DNA of 64,000 bases from Anoplopoma fimbria (taxonomy: Eukaryota > Chordata > Actinopteri > Perciformes > Anoplopomatidae), in the NCBI RefSeq assembly GCF_027596085.1, contig NC_072450.1, positions 4,711,236-4,775,235 of the forward strand, in the 5' to 3' direction. The notes beneath the pieces were generated by a model, which worked only from the letters and a program-made list of their open reading frames with translations, did not search any database and was not told where the DNA came from. Positions 32,362 to 43,870 of the stretch are shown here, piece by piece. Every line of letters starts with the position of its first letter. Within the stretch, counting starts at the first letter, position 1. The position numbers and the translations under genes were made by a program.

Positions 32362-32566
32362 AAAGAATCTTATAAATAAAAATACACAAATAAAAAAAAA
32401 TATATTGATATCATATATAATAAGAATATTTGTATTGCATTAAAGAACAAGGTCTTTTCTGTAGTCTTTAAAAATCCAACACATGCTCTATATTTGTCCT
32501 ATAACTTTAAAAAATTTTTTTTTAAAGTTAATTCCAGTGATGATCTGAGATGCAGTGCCCCAGCAG

Positions 32567-32567
<1 letters not shown>

Positions 32568-32619
<52 letters not shown>

Positions 32620-32788
32620 AAAGTTTGGACAAACCTTCTCATTCAATGGTTTTTCTTTATTTTTATTTTATATATATTTTTTTTATATATATATATAGTA
32701 CCAGTCAAAAGTTTGGACAAACCTTCTCATTCAATGGTTTTTCTTTATTTTTATTTTATATATTTTCTTATTTTATATATATATACAG
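32568..32788. repeat. AT tract and transposon-end minisatellite A
   Basis: (AT)25 followed by two copies of the CCAGTCAAAAGTTTGGACAA end unit, each with TTTTTCTTTATTTTTATTTT. Confidence 0.9.
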
Positions 32789-33119
32789 TATGGTGACTAG
32801 AATTAAGCTTTTTAGCAGGCCAACATCTGCTAAATAGCATTGAAAACATAAGGAAATAAATTAGAAATAAATGGTTCTAGATACAAATTGGCATTAAACA
32901 AAATCTGAGAAATTATCCTCTGGGGACCTTGAATAATATATAAAACAGTTTTCCTTTAAAACCTCCCAGCACTGTGACGTCACAGGTCAGCACACAACAT
33001 GTTGTTAAATCCAATAAAAAAACAAAACAACAAAAAAAAACCAGAAGAAGAGTTCCTAACTACTGATAAACACGTGTGTGTGCAGCTGTTAGTCGACAAT
33101 TAATAGAAGCGAAGAAAAG

Positions 33120-33460
33120 AAAAGTAGGATTTAGTTGACGCATGCGCAGACGTTCACTTCCGGGTTCCAGAGCTAACAGCGAAGCTAACACGCTTCTCTC
33201 ACAGCTATAGGTTTTTTAAAGCTTTTTAAGAGCTCATGCCTTTAAAAACAAAGTGCCACGTGACTTGAGCAGGTAAACAGACGTTCACGTTACCTGTTCA
33301 GGTAAACTTTGGACGAGAGTTCCCCCCGCGAGCGTGGCCTCGCGTCAACAACACGGAAGCGGCTGTCACAGGGAGAAAGTAGGGGAAAGGTCGAGACCGT
33401 ACCAGGTGACGTCATCGCTGAAAGCGCGCCGTCGTTGCCAGGGGAACAGACTGTGCTGTT
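33120..33460 (-). promoter_or_regulatory. Candidate bbox1 promoter, CpG-rich
   Basis: The only single-copy GC/CpG-rich block between the bbox1 start codon and fibin. It holds GCATGCGCAG (NRF1-like) at about 33139, CACTTCCGGGT (ETS-like) at about 33156, and a perfect CRE palindrome TGACGTCA at 33407-33414. On the minus strand ACAG followed by GTAACG near 33290 could be the donor of an untranslated first exon. This mix is typical of TATA-less vertebrate promoters. Its link to bbox1 is inferred from position, about 2 kb upstream of the coding start. Confidence 0.5.
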
Positions 33461-33497
33461 GGCATGGTGATGATCTGAGATGCAGTGCCCCAGCAGT

Positions 33498-33509
33498 TAT
33501 ATATGTATA

Positions 33510-33569
<60 letters not shown>

Positions 33570-33635
33570 ATATAAATGTGTTCCAGATATATATATATAT
33601 ATTATATATATATATATTTATATATATTAATATTT
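33498..33635. repeat. (AT)n microsatellite beside the candidate promoter
   Basis: Long AT/TA tract with a short GATATAAATGTGTTCCAGAT interruption. It produces an Ile-Tyr ORF only. Confidence 0.93.
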
Positions 33636-33827
33636 TTAGCAGGCCAATATTTGCTAAATAGCATAAAAAAAATAAGGAAATAAATAAGAAATAAATGGTT
33701 CCAGATAAAAAAAAAAAGTCTGAGAGTTTATCCTCTGGGGACCTTGAATAATATCCAAACGGAACATTAACACCATATTCAATGGATGAAAGAAGAAATA
33801 ATACATAATAATGATTAATCTGATATA

Positions 33828-34008
33828 CAGTACCAGTCAAAAGTTTGGACAAACCTCATTCAATGTTTTTTCTTTATTTTTATTTTATATATTTTTTTAT
33901 TTTATATATATACAGTACCAGACAAAGGTTTGGACACACCTTCTCATTCAATGGTTTTTCTTTATTTATATTTTTATTTTATATATTTTCTTATTTTATA
34001 TATATACA
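33828..34008. repeat. Transposon-end minisatellite B
   Basis: Two units starting CAGTACCAGTCAAAAGTT and CAGTACCAGACAAAGGTT, each with the TTTCTTTATTTTTATTTTAT spacer. Confidence 0.92.
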
Positions 34009-34235
34009 GTATGGTGACTAGAATTAAGCTTTTTAGCAGGCCAATATTTGCTAAATAGCATTAAAAAATAAGGAAATAAATAATAAATAAATGGTTCCAG
34101 ATAAAAAAAAAAAAGGCATTACCAAAATCTGAGAGTTTATCCTCTGGGGACCTTGAATAATATCCAAACGGAACATTAACACCATATTCAATGGATGAAA
34201 GAAGAAATAATACATATTAATGATTACTCTGATAT

Positions 34236-34606
34236 ACAGTACCAGACAAAGGTTTGGACACACCTTCTCATTCAATGTTTTTTCTTTATTTTTATTTTAT
34301 ATATTTATATTATATATATATACAGTACCAGTCAAAAGTTTGGACACACCTTCTCATTCAATGGTTTCTCTTTATTTTTATTTTTATTTTATATATTTTT
34401 TTATTTTATATATACATACAGTACCAGTCAAAGGTTTGGACACACCTTCTCATTCAATGGTTTTTCTTTATTTTTATTTTTATTTTATATATATATCTTT
34501 TTTATATATATACAGTACCAGTCAAAAGTTTGGACACATCTTCTCATTCAATGTTTTTTCTTTATTTTTATTTTTATTTTATATATTTTCTTATTTTATA
34601 TATATA
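34236..34606. repeat. Transposon-end minisatellite C
   Basis: Four ~90-100-bp units of the same end sequence. ORFs of 133-140 residues here (repeats of SFNGFSLF or SHSMVFLY) are translations of the array, not genes. Confidence 0.93.
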
Positions 34607-34837
34607 CAGTATGGTGACTAGAATTAAGCTTTTTAGCAGGGCAACATCTGCTAAATAGCATTGATAAATAAAATAAATAAGAAATAAAAGGTTCCATATA
34701 AAAAAAAAAGGCATTACCAAAATCTGAGAGTTTATCCTCTGGGGACCTTGAATAATATCCAAACGGAACATTAACACCATACTCAATGGATGAAAGAAGA
34801 AATAATACATAATAATGATTACTCTGATATACAGTAC

Positions 34838-35065
34838 CAGACAAAGGTTTGGACAAACCTCATTCAATGTTTTTTCTTTATTTTTATTTTATATATTTTT
34901 ATTTATATATATACAGTACCAGTCAAAAGTTTGGACACACCTTCTCATTCAATGGTTTTTCTTTATTTTAATTTTATATATTTTTTTATTTTATATATAT
35001 ATACAGTACCAGTCAAAAGTTTGGACACACCTTCTCATTCAATGGTTTTTCTTTATTTTTATTTT

Positions 35066-35109
<44 letters not shown>

Positions 35110-35204
35110 TACCAGTCAAAAGTTTGGACACATCTTCTCATTCAATGGTTTTTCTTTATTTTTATTTTTATTTTATATATTTTCTTATTTTATGTATATA
35201 CAGT
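34838..35204. repeat. Transposon-end minisatellite D
   Basis: Four units. The third spacer contains an expanded (TA)n tract at about 35071-35105. Confidence 0.93.
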
Positions 35205-35635
35205 ATGGTGACTAGAATTAAGCTTTTTAGCAGGCCAACATCTGCTAAATAGCATTGAAACATAAGGAAATAAATTAGAAATAAATGGTTCTAGATACAA
35301 ATTGGCATTACCAAAATCTAGAGAATGCACCATTCACATCATGTTAAATAGATGAAAGAGAAATAATACATAATAATGATTACTCTGATATATCATGAAG
35401 GTTGCCCATGCAATAGATATTTTCACGCTGAACCAAAAATTAGGAAGATTAGGAAATGTAAGATCAAAAACTTTTATGGCAATCCTTCCAAAAGTTAACA
35501 TATATAAAATTGAAAAAAAGTGGTGTCTAAGCCAGCTAAAAACTCGGATATAGACTAAAGAAATTACTTATTTAATGAATTAGTCAGACATCAGACAATT
35601 ACTTGCTATTCTGAAGATCTGAATTGTTTTTAAGA

Positions 35636-35795
35636 TAAGATAACATAATCCTTTAATAGTGGGGAAATTACAGGATTTAAAGCAGCATAGGGTATAGTGC
35701 AAACAAGAGACAGTAAAAAAAAAAAAGATCAAAACAAGTATTATAAATAAGCATTAAAAAACAGTAAAGAATCCACAATAACTGAAATATTATTG
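35636..35795 (-). mobile_element. LINE 3' end, TATCT-tail type, inverted
   Basis: AAGATAAGATAACATAATCC at the left is the reverse of the tail. GTGCAAACAAGAGA and AACAGTAAAGAATCCACA follow, matching 32183-32361 in reverse order at roughly 80% identity by eye. Confidence 0.72.
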
Positions 35796-35799
35796 TTAT

Positions 35800-37332
35800 T
35801 TATCTGGTAAAACATATATGACAGTAAATGGAATATCTTTTGGTTTTGGACTGATAGTTGAATAAAACAAAGAATTTAAGGACACCACGTTGGGCTTTGG
35901 GAAAATTGTATTCGTCACTTATCATTATTTTCTCACATTGCTAAATTAATCAAGAAACTGACCTACACATTAATCCAAAGTGAAAGTAATGTAAATAAAA
36001 ATCTGTGTTCAGTCATACCTCAAACCTTTCAGATTTCCTCCTCAGGTACCTGGAAGATGACCAGTACGTCCACTAAGTGGATGTGCAGAACCTTCTTCTG
36101 ACTGAGTGACACCTGCTGACATCTGAGTAGGAGGTTTTTAACGGCTTCATTTTGCAATTATTAACCCGACTCATGGTCACTCAAGTTACAACGGGAGTTT
36201 CAAAGGGTGAGTGAGGATTACAGCTCAGTCAGCCTTTCAACACACATTCATTAACAACAACAGAGACACTCACACTGATCAAGCACACGGTCCACTTTCA
36301 TATACACATGAAGAGGGAGAGAGAGATATAAAAAAATAAAGCAAATATTATAGCTGGAATTGAGAATTTTAACGTATTTTCATTTTTTTGTACTATAATA
36401 AAATGTGCAAGAGACGTGATCAACGCTAAACATCTGTGTCTGATTTTTATATTTGTCAAAACATCCTGTAAATGACACTAAAACTGCCATCATTGATTTA
36501 AAGGATCAATTAAAATTACGCAACAATGACATTGATACCTCAAAGTTCAACGCAATAAACGCACTATTGACTGTTTTAAATCTATGTTGCATGAATGTTT
36601 TTGCCTCTGCGTGATGACAATGACGTGTTAATCCACATACAGAAACTATCGGCATTCCCCTCTCATGGGAACATACGATGTAGGTGAAAGGTTTCACCTG
36701 TGTGGCACAATCAGTGGGCTCAAAGTATCGAGTTGAAACCGTCATACTGTACTTTGCAGTGTTACATAATGTACATCTGTTGGCATTTATTCAATACAGT
36801 GTGCAGTCGTGGATCTTCGTGACGTTTTAAAGACCTTTGGCTCAACAGTGGAGCCTTATACACTCAACCTATACGTGACCTTTGAAGGTCAAAGTATCAC
36901 TAAAAAATGTGTTTGTAAGGCTCACCGCCACCACTTGAAACACCATCAACACGACTTCCTTACATCTCTGCTCCTCGTAAATACCAACAACCGGTCTTCT
37001 TTCCTTCAAAGCACCCACAGGAGGGATGTCCGTATAATTTACAGCAGACCTCAAAGCCTTGTAAAGCAAACATGGAAGGGTGCTTTGTAATTACGGAGCA
37101 CATGGCAATACAGTGTGCAGACCCAGTGGTTATAGTATAACACTAAGGGGTCTAAAATCACTCCATAGTGATTCTTAGCACAAAAAAAGGAACATTTTAA
37201 TGTTACTTTTACGTCATTAGCGACAAGAAATAAATCAATAATTGCAAGGAAGGATGGATGTTTAAACCCCAAGACCAAATAAATAGCTTGTTTACGGAGG
37301 ATTATCTCATAACATTGTTAATTTCTTGCATT
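35800..37332. other. Intergenic, nothing recognised
   Basis: Short ORFs at 36506-36745 and 36809-37090 show no known motif or splice context. No repeat was recognised. Confidence 0.5.
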
Positions 37333-37785
37333 AAAAAAAACATGCAACAACACTTCCGACACAAACTGTTTATTTAAGAAGACACAACACGATCCGATTA
37401 CTATTTAGTAAAGAGACTAGTATCATGTCTTCACTATTTACATTTTTCTGTTACTTTAACTCCGCTATATGTTATTATATTTTATTATTATTTACATTGT
37501 TCCCCGCAGAAATGGTTACTACTCTCTTTACAGATTAATATTTTACTTACAAAACATAAAATCCAAAAATATGATGCACTGTTATGATTAAACTACTCAC
37601 CAGTATGGAAAGTAGTTGAAATATGTTCAACCCTAAGCCACAACTTGAAACTTTAACAACACGTTGTTCATAATATTCTTGTTTCTGAGTGTTTTCACAA
37701 TATGTTATTACCATATCAAAAAAAACATGCAACAACACTTCCGACACAAACTGTTTATTTAAGAAGACACAACACGATCCGATTA
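37333..37785. repeat. 317-bp insertion flanked by 68-bp direct repeats
   Basis: A 68-base sequence (ACATGCAACAACACTTCCGA through CACAACACGATCCGATTA) occurs at 37333-37400 and again, apparently unchanged, at 37718-37785. Between them, 37401-37717 is about 98% identical to 43515-43832. Confidence 0.88.
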
Positions 37786-39421
<1,636 letters not shown>

Positions 39422-39633
39422 TTCTTCACCCTTTTTGTAACTTATTGTATTCGTATTAGTTTGTTTCTGTACTTTTGCTCTGGTTTATGCTCTTAGACGC
39501 TTGTTTAAGAAAGGAGATGCACTTATGACTTCTGGTGACTAGTAGTTCTCTTGAATACCTATGTTGAATACACTTCCTGTAAGTCGCTTTGGATAAAAGC
39601 GTCTGCTAAAAATGACTAATGTAACGTAATGGA
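39422..39633 (+). mobile_element. L2 LINE 3' end fragment
   Basis: Contains GACTTCTGGTGACTAGTAGT and the L2-type tail GTAAGTCGCTTTGGATAAAA followed by GCGTCTGCTAAAAATGACTA. No (TGTAA)n expansion. Internally deleted relative to 59960-60208. Confidence 0.85.
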
Positions 39634-40148
39634 GCTTTTGCTAAATATCAAATGTGTTGTGACTTATTCAAATAAAACTATCTGCATGACTTCATGCCTC
39701 TAAAGCAGTGAATCCCAAATGTGTTTTTGATTCTGACCCCTAAAAGTGAAGCAATGTTTCTCAAACCCCTCAGAGTTGTGAGCAGAAAACATCTTTCCGA
39801 ACAAAACCAATTGATTTGAATGCTTTTCAGCGACAAAAAAAAAGGGTGAACTGTCGAGTATTTCATAAGAAAACAAAGCAAAGATGAGAGAAAAGTGAGA
39901 ATTACAATTTAAATATTATTTTCTCTTCTTTCCTTTCACATTAAAGTAAAATGATAAGATATTTAGGGTGTTTTTTTAGGGAACCACTCCTCTAGAGCAG
40001 TGGTTCTCAACCTTTTTTCAGTGATGTACCCCCTGTGAATTTTTTTTTCAGCCAAGTACCCCCTAACCAGCGCAAAGCAAATATGTAATACACAGAAGAT
40101 TGCATTGTTGCATTGAATTCAGTTTATTTTCTTTTATTATTAAATAAC

Positions 40149-40368
40149 TACAGTACCAGTCAAAAGTTTGGACACACCTTCTCATTCAATGGTTTTTCTT
40201 TATTTTTTATTTGTTTCTACATTGTAGATTAATATTGACTATGAAGGAACACATATGGAATTATGTGGTAAACAAACAAATGCTCAACAAACCAGAATAT
40301 GTTTTATATTTTACATTCTTCAGAGTAGTTGAATGAGAAGGTGTGAAGGTGTTTTGACTGGTACTGTA
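40149..40368 (+). mobile_element. Tc1-like MITE, full length, nested
   Basis: Both terminal repeats are present (TACAGTACCAGTCAAAAG at left, TTTTGACTGGTACTGTA at right). The right one is altered: GTGTGAAGGTG replaces GTGTGTCCAAAC. Confidence 0.9.
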
Positions 40369-40430
40369 TTTTTAAAGAATTTTTGAATGGATGCTAATTT
40401 TAAATATATTTTTTTTAAATCTCACATACC

Positions 40431-40876
40431 ACATTATTGTTTTCGTAGTAATTTGCCTCTGCACTATACTTTTGCTCTGGTTTATGCTTTAAGATGCTTG
40501 TTTAAGAAAGGAGATGCACTTATGACTTCTGGTGACTAGTAGTTCTCTTGAATACCTATGTTGAATACACTTCCTGTAAGTCGCTTTGGATAAAAGCGTC
40601 TGCTAAATGACTGTAATGTAATGTAATGTAATGTAATGTAAGCATCTAGTTGAGTTAACTTATCTTTTTAAGGCAGCCAGGTAAGGTTTTAGGAATAGTT
40701 CATCTTATTTGCAATGTTAAGTTATTTCAAAAATGTAACTGTGTAATTTGCCCACAAAACTTATGCTTCTATTTTCTAACAGTACTGCATAAAAAACGAT
40801 TAATCTACATCAAAGAACATTCAGAATGCTGGTTTATTCAATTTCAAAAAAAGGTTATGTAATGTAATGTAATGTA
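40431..40876 (+). mobile_element. L2 3' end with transduced flank, nested
   Basis: 5'-truncated L2 tail (40431-40620), a (TGTAA)n run, 219 bases of non-L2 sequence (about 40639-40857) and a second (TGTAA)n run. The 219 bases match 60208-60427 at ~98%. The host sequence at 40306-40430 is repeated at 40877-41003. Confidence 0.88.
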
Positions 40877-41036
40877 ATATTTTACATTCTTCAGAGTAGT
40901 TGAATGAGAAGGTGTGAAGGTGTTTTGACTGGTACTGTATATTTAAAGAATTTTTGAATGGATGCTAATTTTAAATATATATATTTTTTAAATCTCACAT
41001 ACCCCCATTTGAGAACCACTGCTCTAGTGAATATGA

Positions 41037-41042
41037 TTTATT
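41037..41042 (-). terminator. Candidate fibin poly(A) signal
   Basis: AATAAA on the minus strand about 170 bases beyond the fibin stop, between the CA microsatellite and the hAT end. Confidence 0.4.
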
Positions 41043-41079
41043 TGTTATTTAGGTTTTGTTTTTATCACCCCTTTCTCTT

Positions 41080-41080
<1 letters not shown>

Positions 41081-41161
<81 letters not shown>
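41081..41161. repeat. (CA)40 microsatellite in the fibin 3' UTR
   Basis: Pure CA run starting about 50 bases beyond the fibin stop. A short (CT)n run at 41190-41212 touches the stop codon itself. Confidence 0.97.
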
Positions 41162-41164
<3 letters not shown>

Positions 41165-41210
41165 AAAAGAAACAAAGTCTACTAGGGACTACTTTCTCTC
41201 TCTCTCTCTC

Positions 41211-41885
<675 letters not shown>

Positions 41886-41980
41886 TCAGGGTTAAACGTC
41901 CAAAGTGCGCAGTTAAAGTTGTTGGAGTTGTTTTTTTTTTTTCCTCCTCTTTGTCCAAACAGAAGTCACATAAAAAGTTC

Positions 41981-42019
<39 letters not shown>

Positions 42020-42045
42020 CAAATGTATGAAAGTTCAGTTGTAGT

Positions 42046-42052
42046 TTTTATA
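42046..42052 (-). promoter_or_regulatory. TATA box upstream of fibin
   Basis: TATAAAA on the minus strand, 212 bases before the fibin start codon, placing initiation near 42020. The predicted 5' UTR would then begin in or beside a ~30-base homopolymer at 41989-42018. Confidence 0.5.
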
Positions 42053-42518
42053 CTCCTGACTTCTCTCGGTGCCTCGGACGCAACATCTGGATGTCTTAAG
42101 CGCCTCACTTCTGTGTCTGAGTTTTTCTTTTTTTTTTGTCTAATAATACCTCTCTCCTCTCTCAAATTACAACCTCCCTCTTTTTTTTTTTTTTTTTTAA
42201 AAGGGGGCTGCATTCAGTCCAGAGCAGACGACCAGGAGCAGACAAGCCCTCAAACGCCTCATTGAGACCAGTGTTAATTCATATATATAGCATAGTGAGA
42301 AATAAACAAAGTGGCCACATGAATACAACTTCAAAAGCAATCCAGAGCAACAGACTCTGTAATTTCCAGTGCTTTTATATATAAAATATAATTATAAAAC
42401 AGCCAACCTGACGACATGTGGCAGAAACTTGGATTTAGACTTTTATACTAGGCTACATATTTGTTTGAGTTCTACAGTTTTTGTTTTTTTTTGCTCCACA
42501 AAGTTAGGTGGGTAAACT

Positions 42519-42573
42519 ATAGTACCAGTCAAAAGTTTGGACACCTTCTCATTCAATGTTATTTCTTTATTTT

Positions 42574-42627
<54 letters not shown>

Positions 42628-42880
42628 TACCAGTCAAAAGTTTGGACACACCTTCTCATTCAATGGTTTTTCTTTATTTTTATTTTATATATTTTTTTTT
42701 TATATATATAAAAGTTTGGACACCTTCTCATTCAATGGTTTTTTTATTTTTATTTTTATTTTATATTTTATTTTATTTTATATATATACAGTACCAGTCA
42801 AAAGTTTGGACACCTTCTCATTCAATGGTTTTTCTTTATTTTTATTTTTATTTTATATATATTTTTATTTTATATATATA
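42519..42880. repeat. Transposon-end minisatellite E
   Basis: Five units of the Tc1-like end (one lacking its first bases), with an expanded (AT)n spacer at about 42581-42624. The last unit is the left end of a full-length element at 42880-43109. Confidence 0.93.
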
Positions 42881-43109
42881 CAGTACCGGTCAAAAGTTTG
42901 GACACACCTTCTCATTCAACTACTTTGAAGAATGTAAAATATAAAACATATTCTGGTTTGTTGAGCATTTGTTTGTTTACCACATAATTCCATATGTGTT
43001 CCTTCATAGTTTGGATGTCTTCAATATTAATCTACAATGTAGAAAAAAATAAAAATAAAGAAAAACCATTGAATGAGAAGGTGTGTCCAAACTTTTGACT
43101 GGTACTGTA
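42880..43109 (-). mobile_element. Tc1-like MITE, full length
   Basis: ACAGTACCGGTCAAAAGTTT at left and CTTTTGACTGGTACTGTA at right. The interior runs in reverse relative to 14557-14763. 230 bases with both ends, no transposase: a non-autonomous element. Confidence 0.93.
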
Positions 43110-43399
43110 TTTCAAACACCTTTCAAGACTAGGGATCTATTTTTTTTGTGTATTGTCTTTTAATTAAATTAGTACAGTGCAGAGACTTTGCAAAAGCCCC
43201 ACAAATAAGACAACATATTAGAAATAATTCTCAATAAAGTAAAGCTAAATTATTATAATGCTCAACTTTAAAATGACCATAGATGCCTCTGTGACACAAC
43301 TGATACAAAAAAAAACCAAATGTATTAATATAGTGGACTACAAAGTGCAAGATTTTCTCCTGTTCCTGATATTACATCCATAATAAAGTAATTCAATAA

Positions 43400-43870
43400 T
43401 TAAAAGTATACTTAACTTCACTATTTACATTTTTCTGTTACTTTAACACTATATTTTATTATAGTATATTATTGTTTTCATCTTACTCCTCAGACATGAT
43501 ACTAGTCTCTTTACTATTTAGTAAAGAGACTAGTATCATGTCTTCACTATTTACATTTTTCTGTTACTTTAACTCCGCTATATGTTATTATATTATATTA
43601 TTATTTACATTGTTCCCCGCAGAAATGGTTACTACTCTCTTTACAGATTAATATTTTACTTACAAAACATAAAATCAAAAAATATGATGCACTGTTATGA
43701 TTAAACTACTCACCAGTATGGAAAGTAGTTGAAATATGTTCAACCCTAAGCCACAACTTGAAACTTTAACAGCACGTTGTTCATAATATTCTTGTTTCTG
43801 AGTGTTTTTATAATATGTTATTACCATATTTACTCAAAGTAAAGGATTTGAATACTTCTTCCACTGTCAA
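43400..43870. mobile_element. MITE-like repeat with internal rearrangement
   Basis: Shares 43515-43832 with 37401-37717. It ends TTTGAATACTTCTTCCACTG, the reverse of the CAGTGGTGGAA-type end. The segment CTTCACTATTTACATTTTTC occurs twice (about 43415 and 43541), on either side of a long palindrome. Confidence 0.7.
43492..43543. other. 24-bp palindrome with 4-base loop
   Basis: Arm AGACATGATACTAGTCTCTT plus TACT at 43492-43515 and its exact complement at 43520-43543, loop ATTT. The related copy at 37401 begins at this loop. Confidence 0.9.

Larger units (their letters stand above)
32538..35397. repeat. Higher-order tandem array around the bbox1 5' end
   Basis: About five units alternate two modules. 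Module 1 is a minisatellite made of the left end of the Tc1-like element plus AT-rich spacer. Module 2 is ~190-220 bases running from TGGTGACTAGAATTAAGC through TATCCTCTGGGGACCTTGAA to ATGATTACTCTGATAT. Module 2 copies: 32789-32942 (short), 33636-33827 (5' truncated), 34012-34235, 34609-34838 and 35208-35397 (truncated). The words GATGATCTGAGATGCAGTG and CCCCAGCAGT precede an AT tract at 32538 and again at 33468. A single-copy CpG-rich block interrupts the array at 32945-33467. Confidence 0.88.
39998..41021. mobile_element. hAT-type (Charlie-like) element with nested insertions
   Basis: Left terminal repeat CAGTGGTTCTCAACC at 39998, right end GAGAACCACTG finishing at 41021, flanked by an 8-bp target duplication (CTCTAGAG at 39990-39997, CTCTAGTG at 41022-41029, 7 of 8 matching). 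GTACCCCCT words near the left end are typical of the family. It has no transposase. Inside lie a Tc1-like MITE (40149-40368) and an L2-derived insertion (40431-40876). Its right end lies next to the candidate fibin poly(A) signal. Confidence 0.88.

Noticed and set aside
34195..35252. Plus-strand ORFs of 130-145 residues rich in Phe, Tyr and Ile
   Set aside because: They read through the transposon-end minisatellites and AT spacers. Several frames are open at once and the peptides repeat with the array.
42461..42944. 155- and 135-residue ORFs upstream of fibin
   Set aside because: Same transposon-end array as at 34-35 kb; not a gene.
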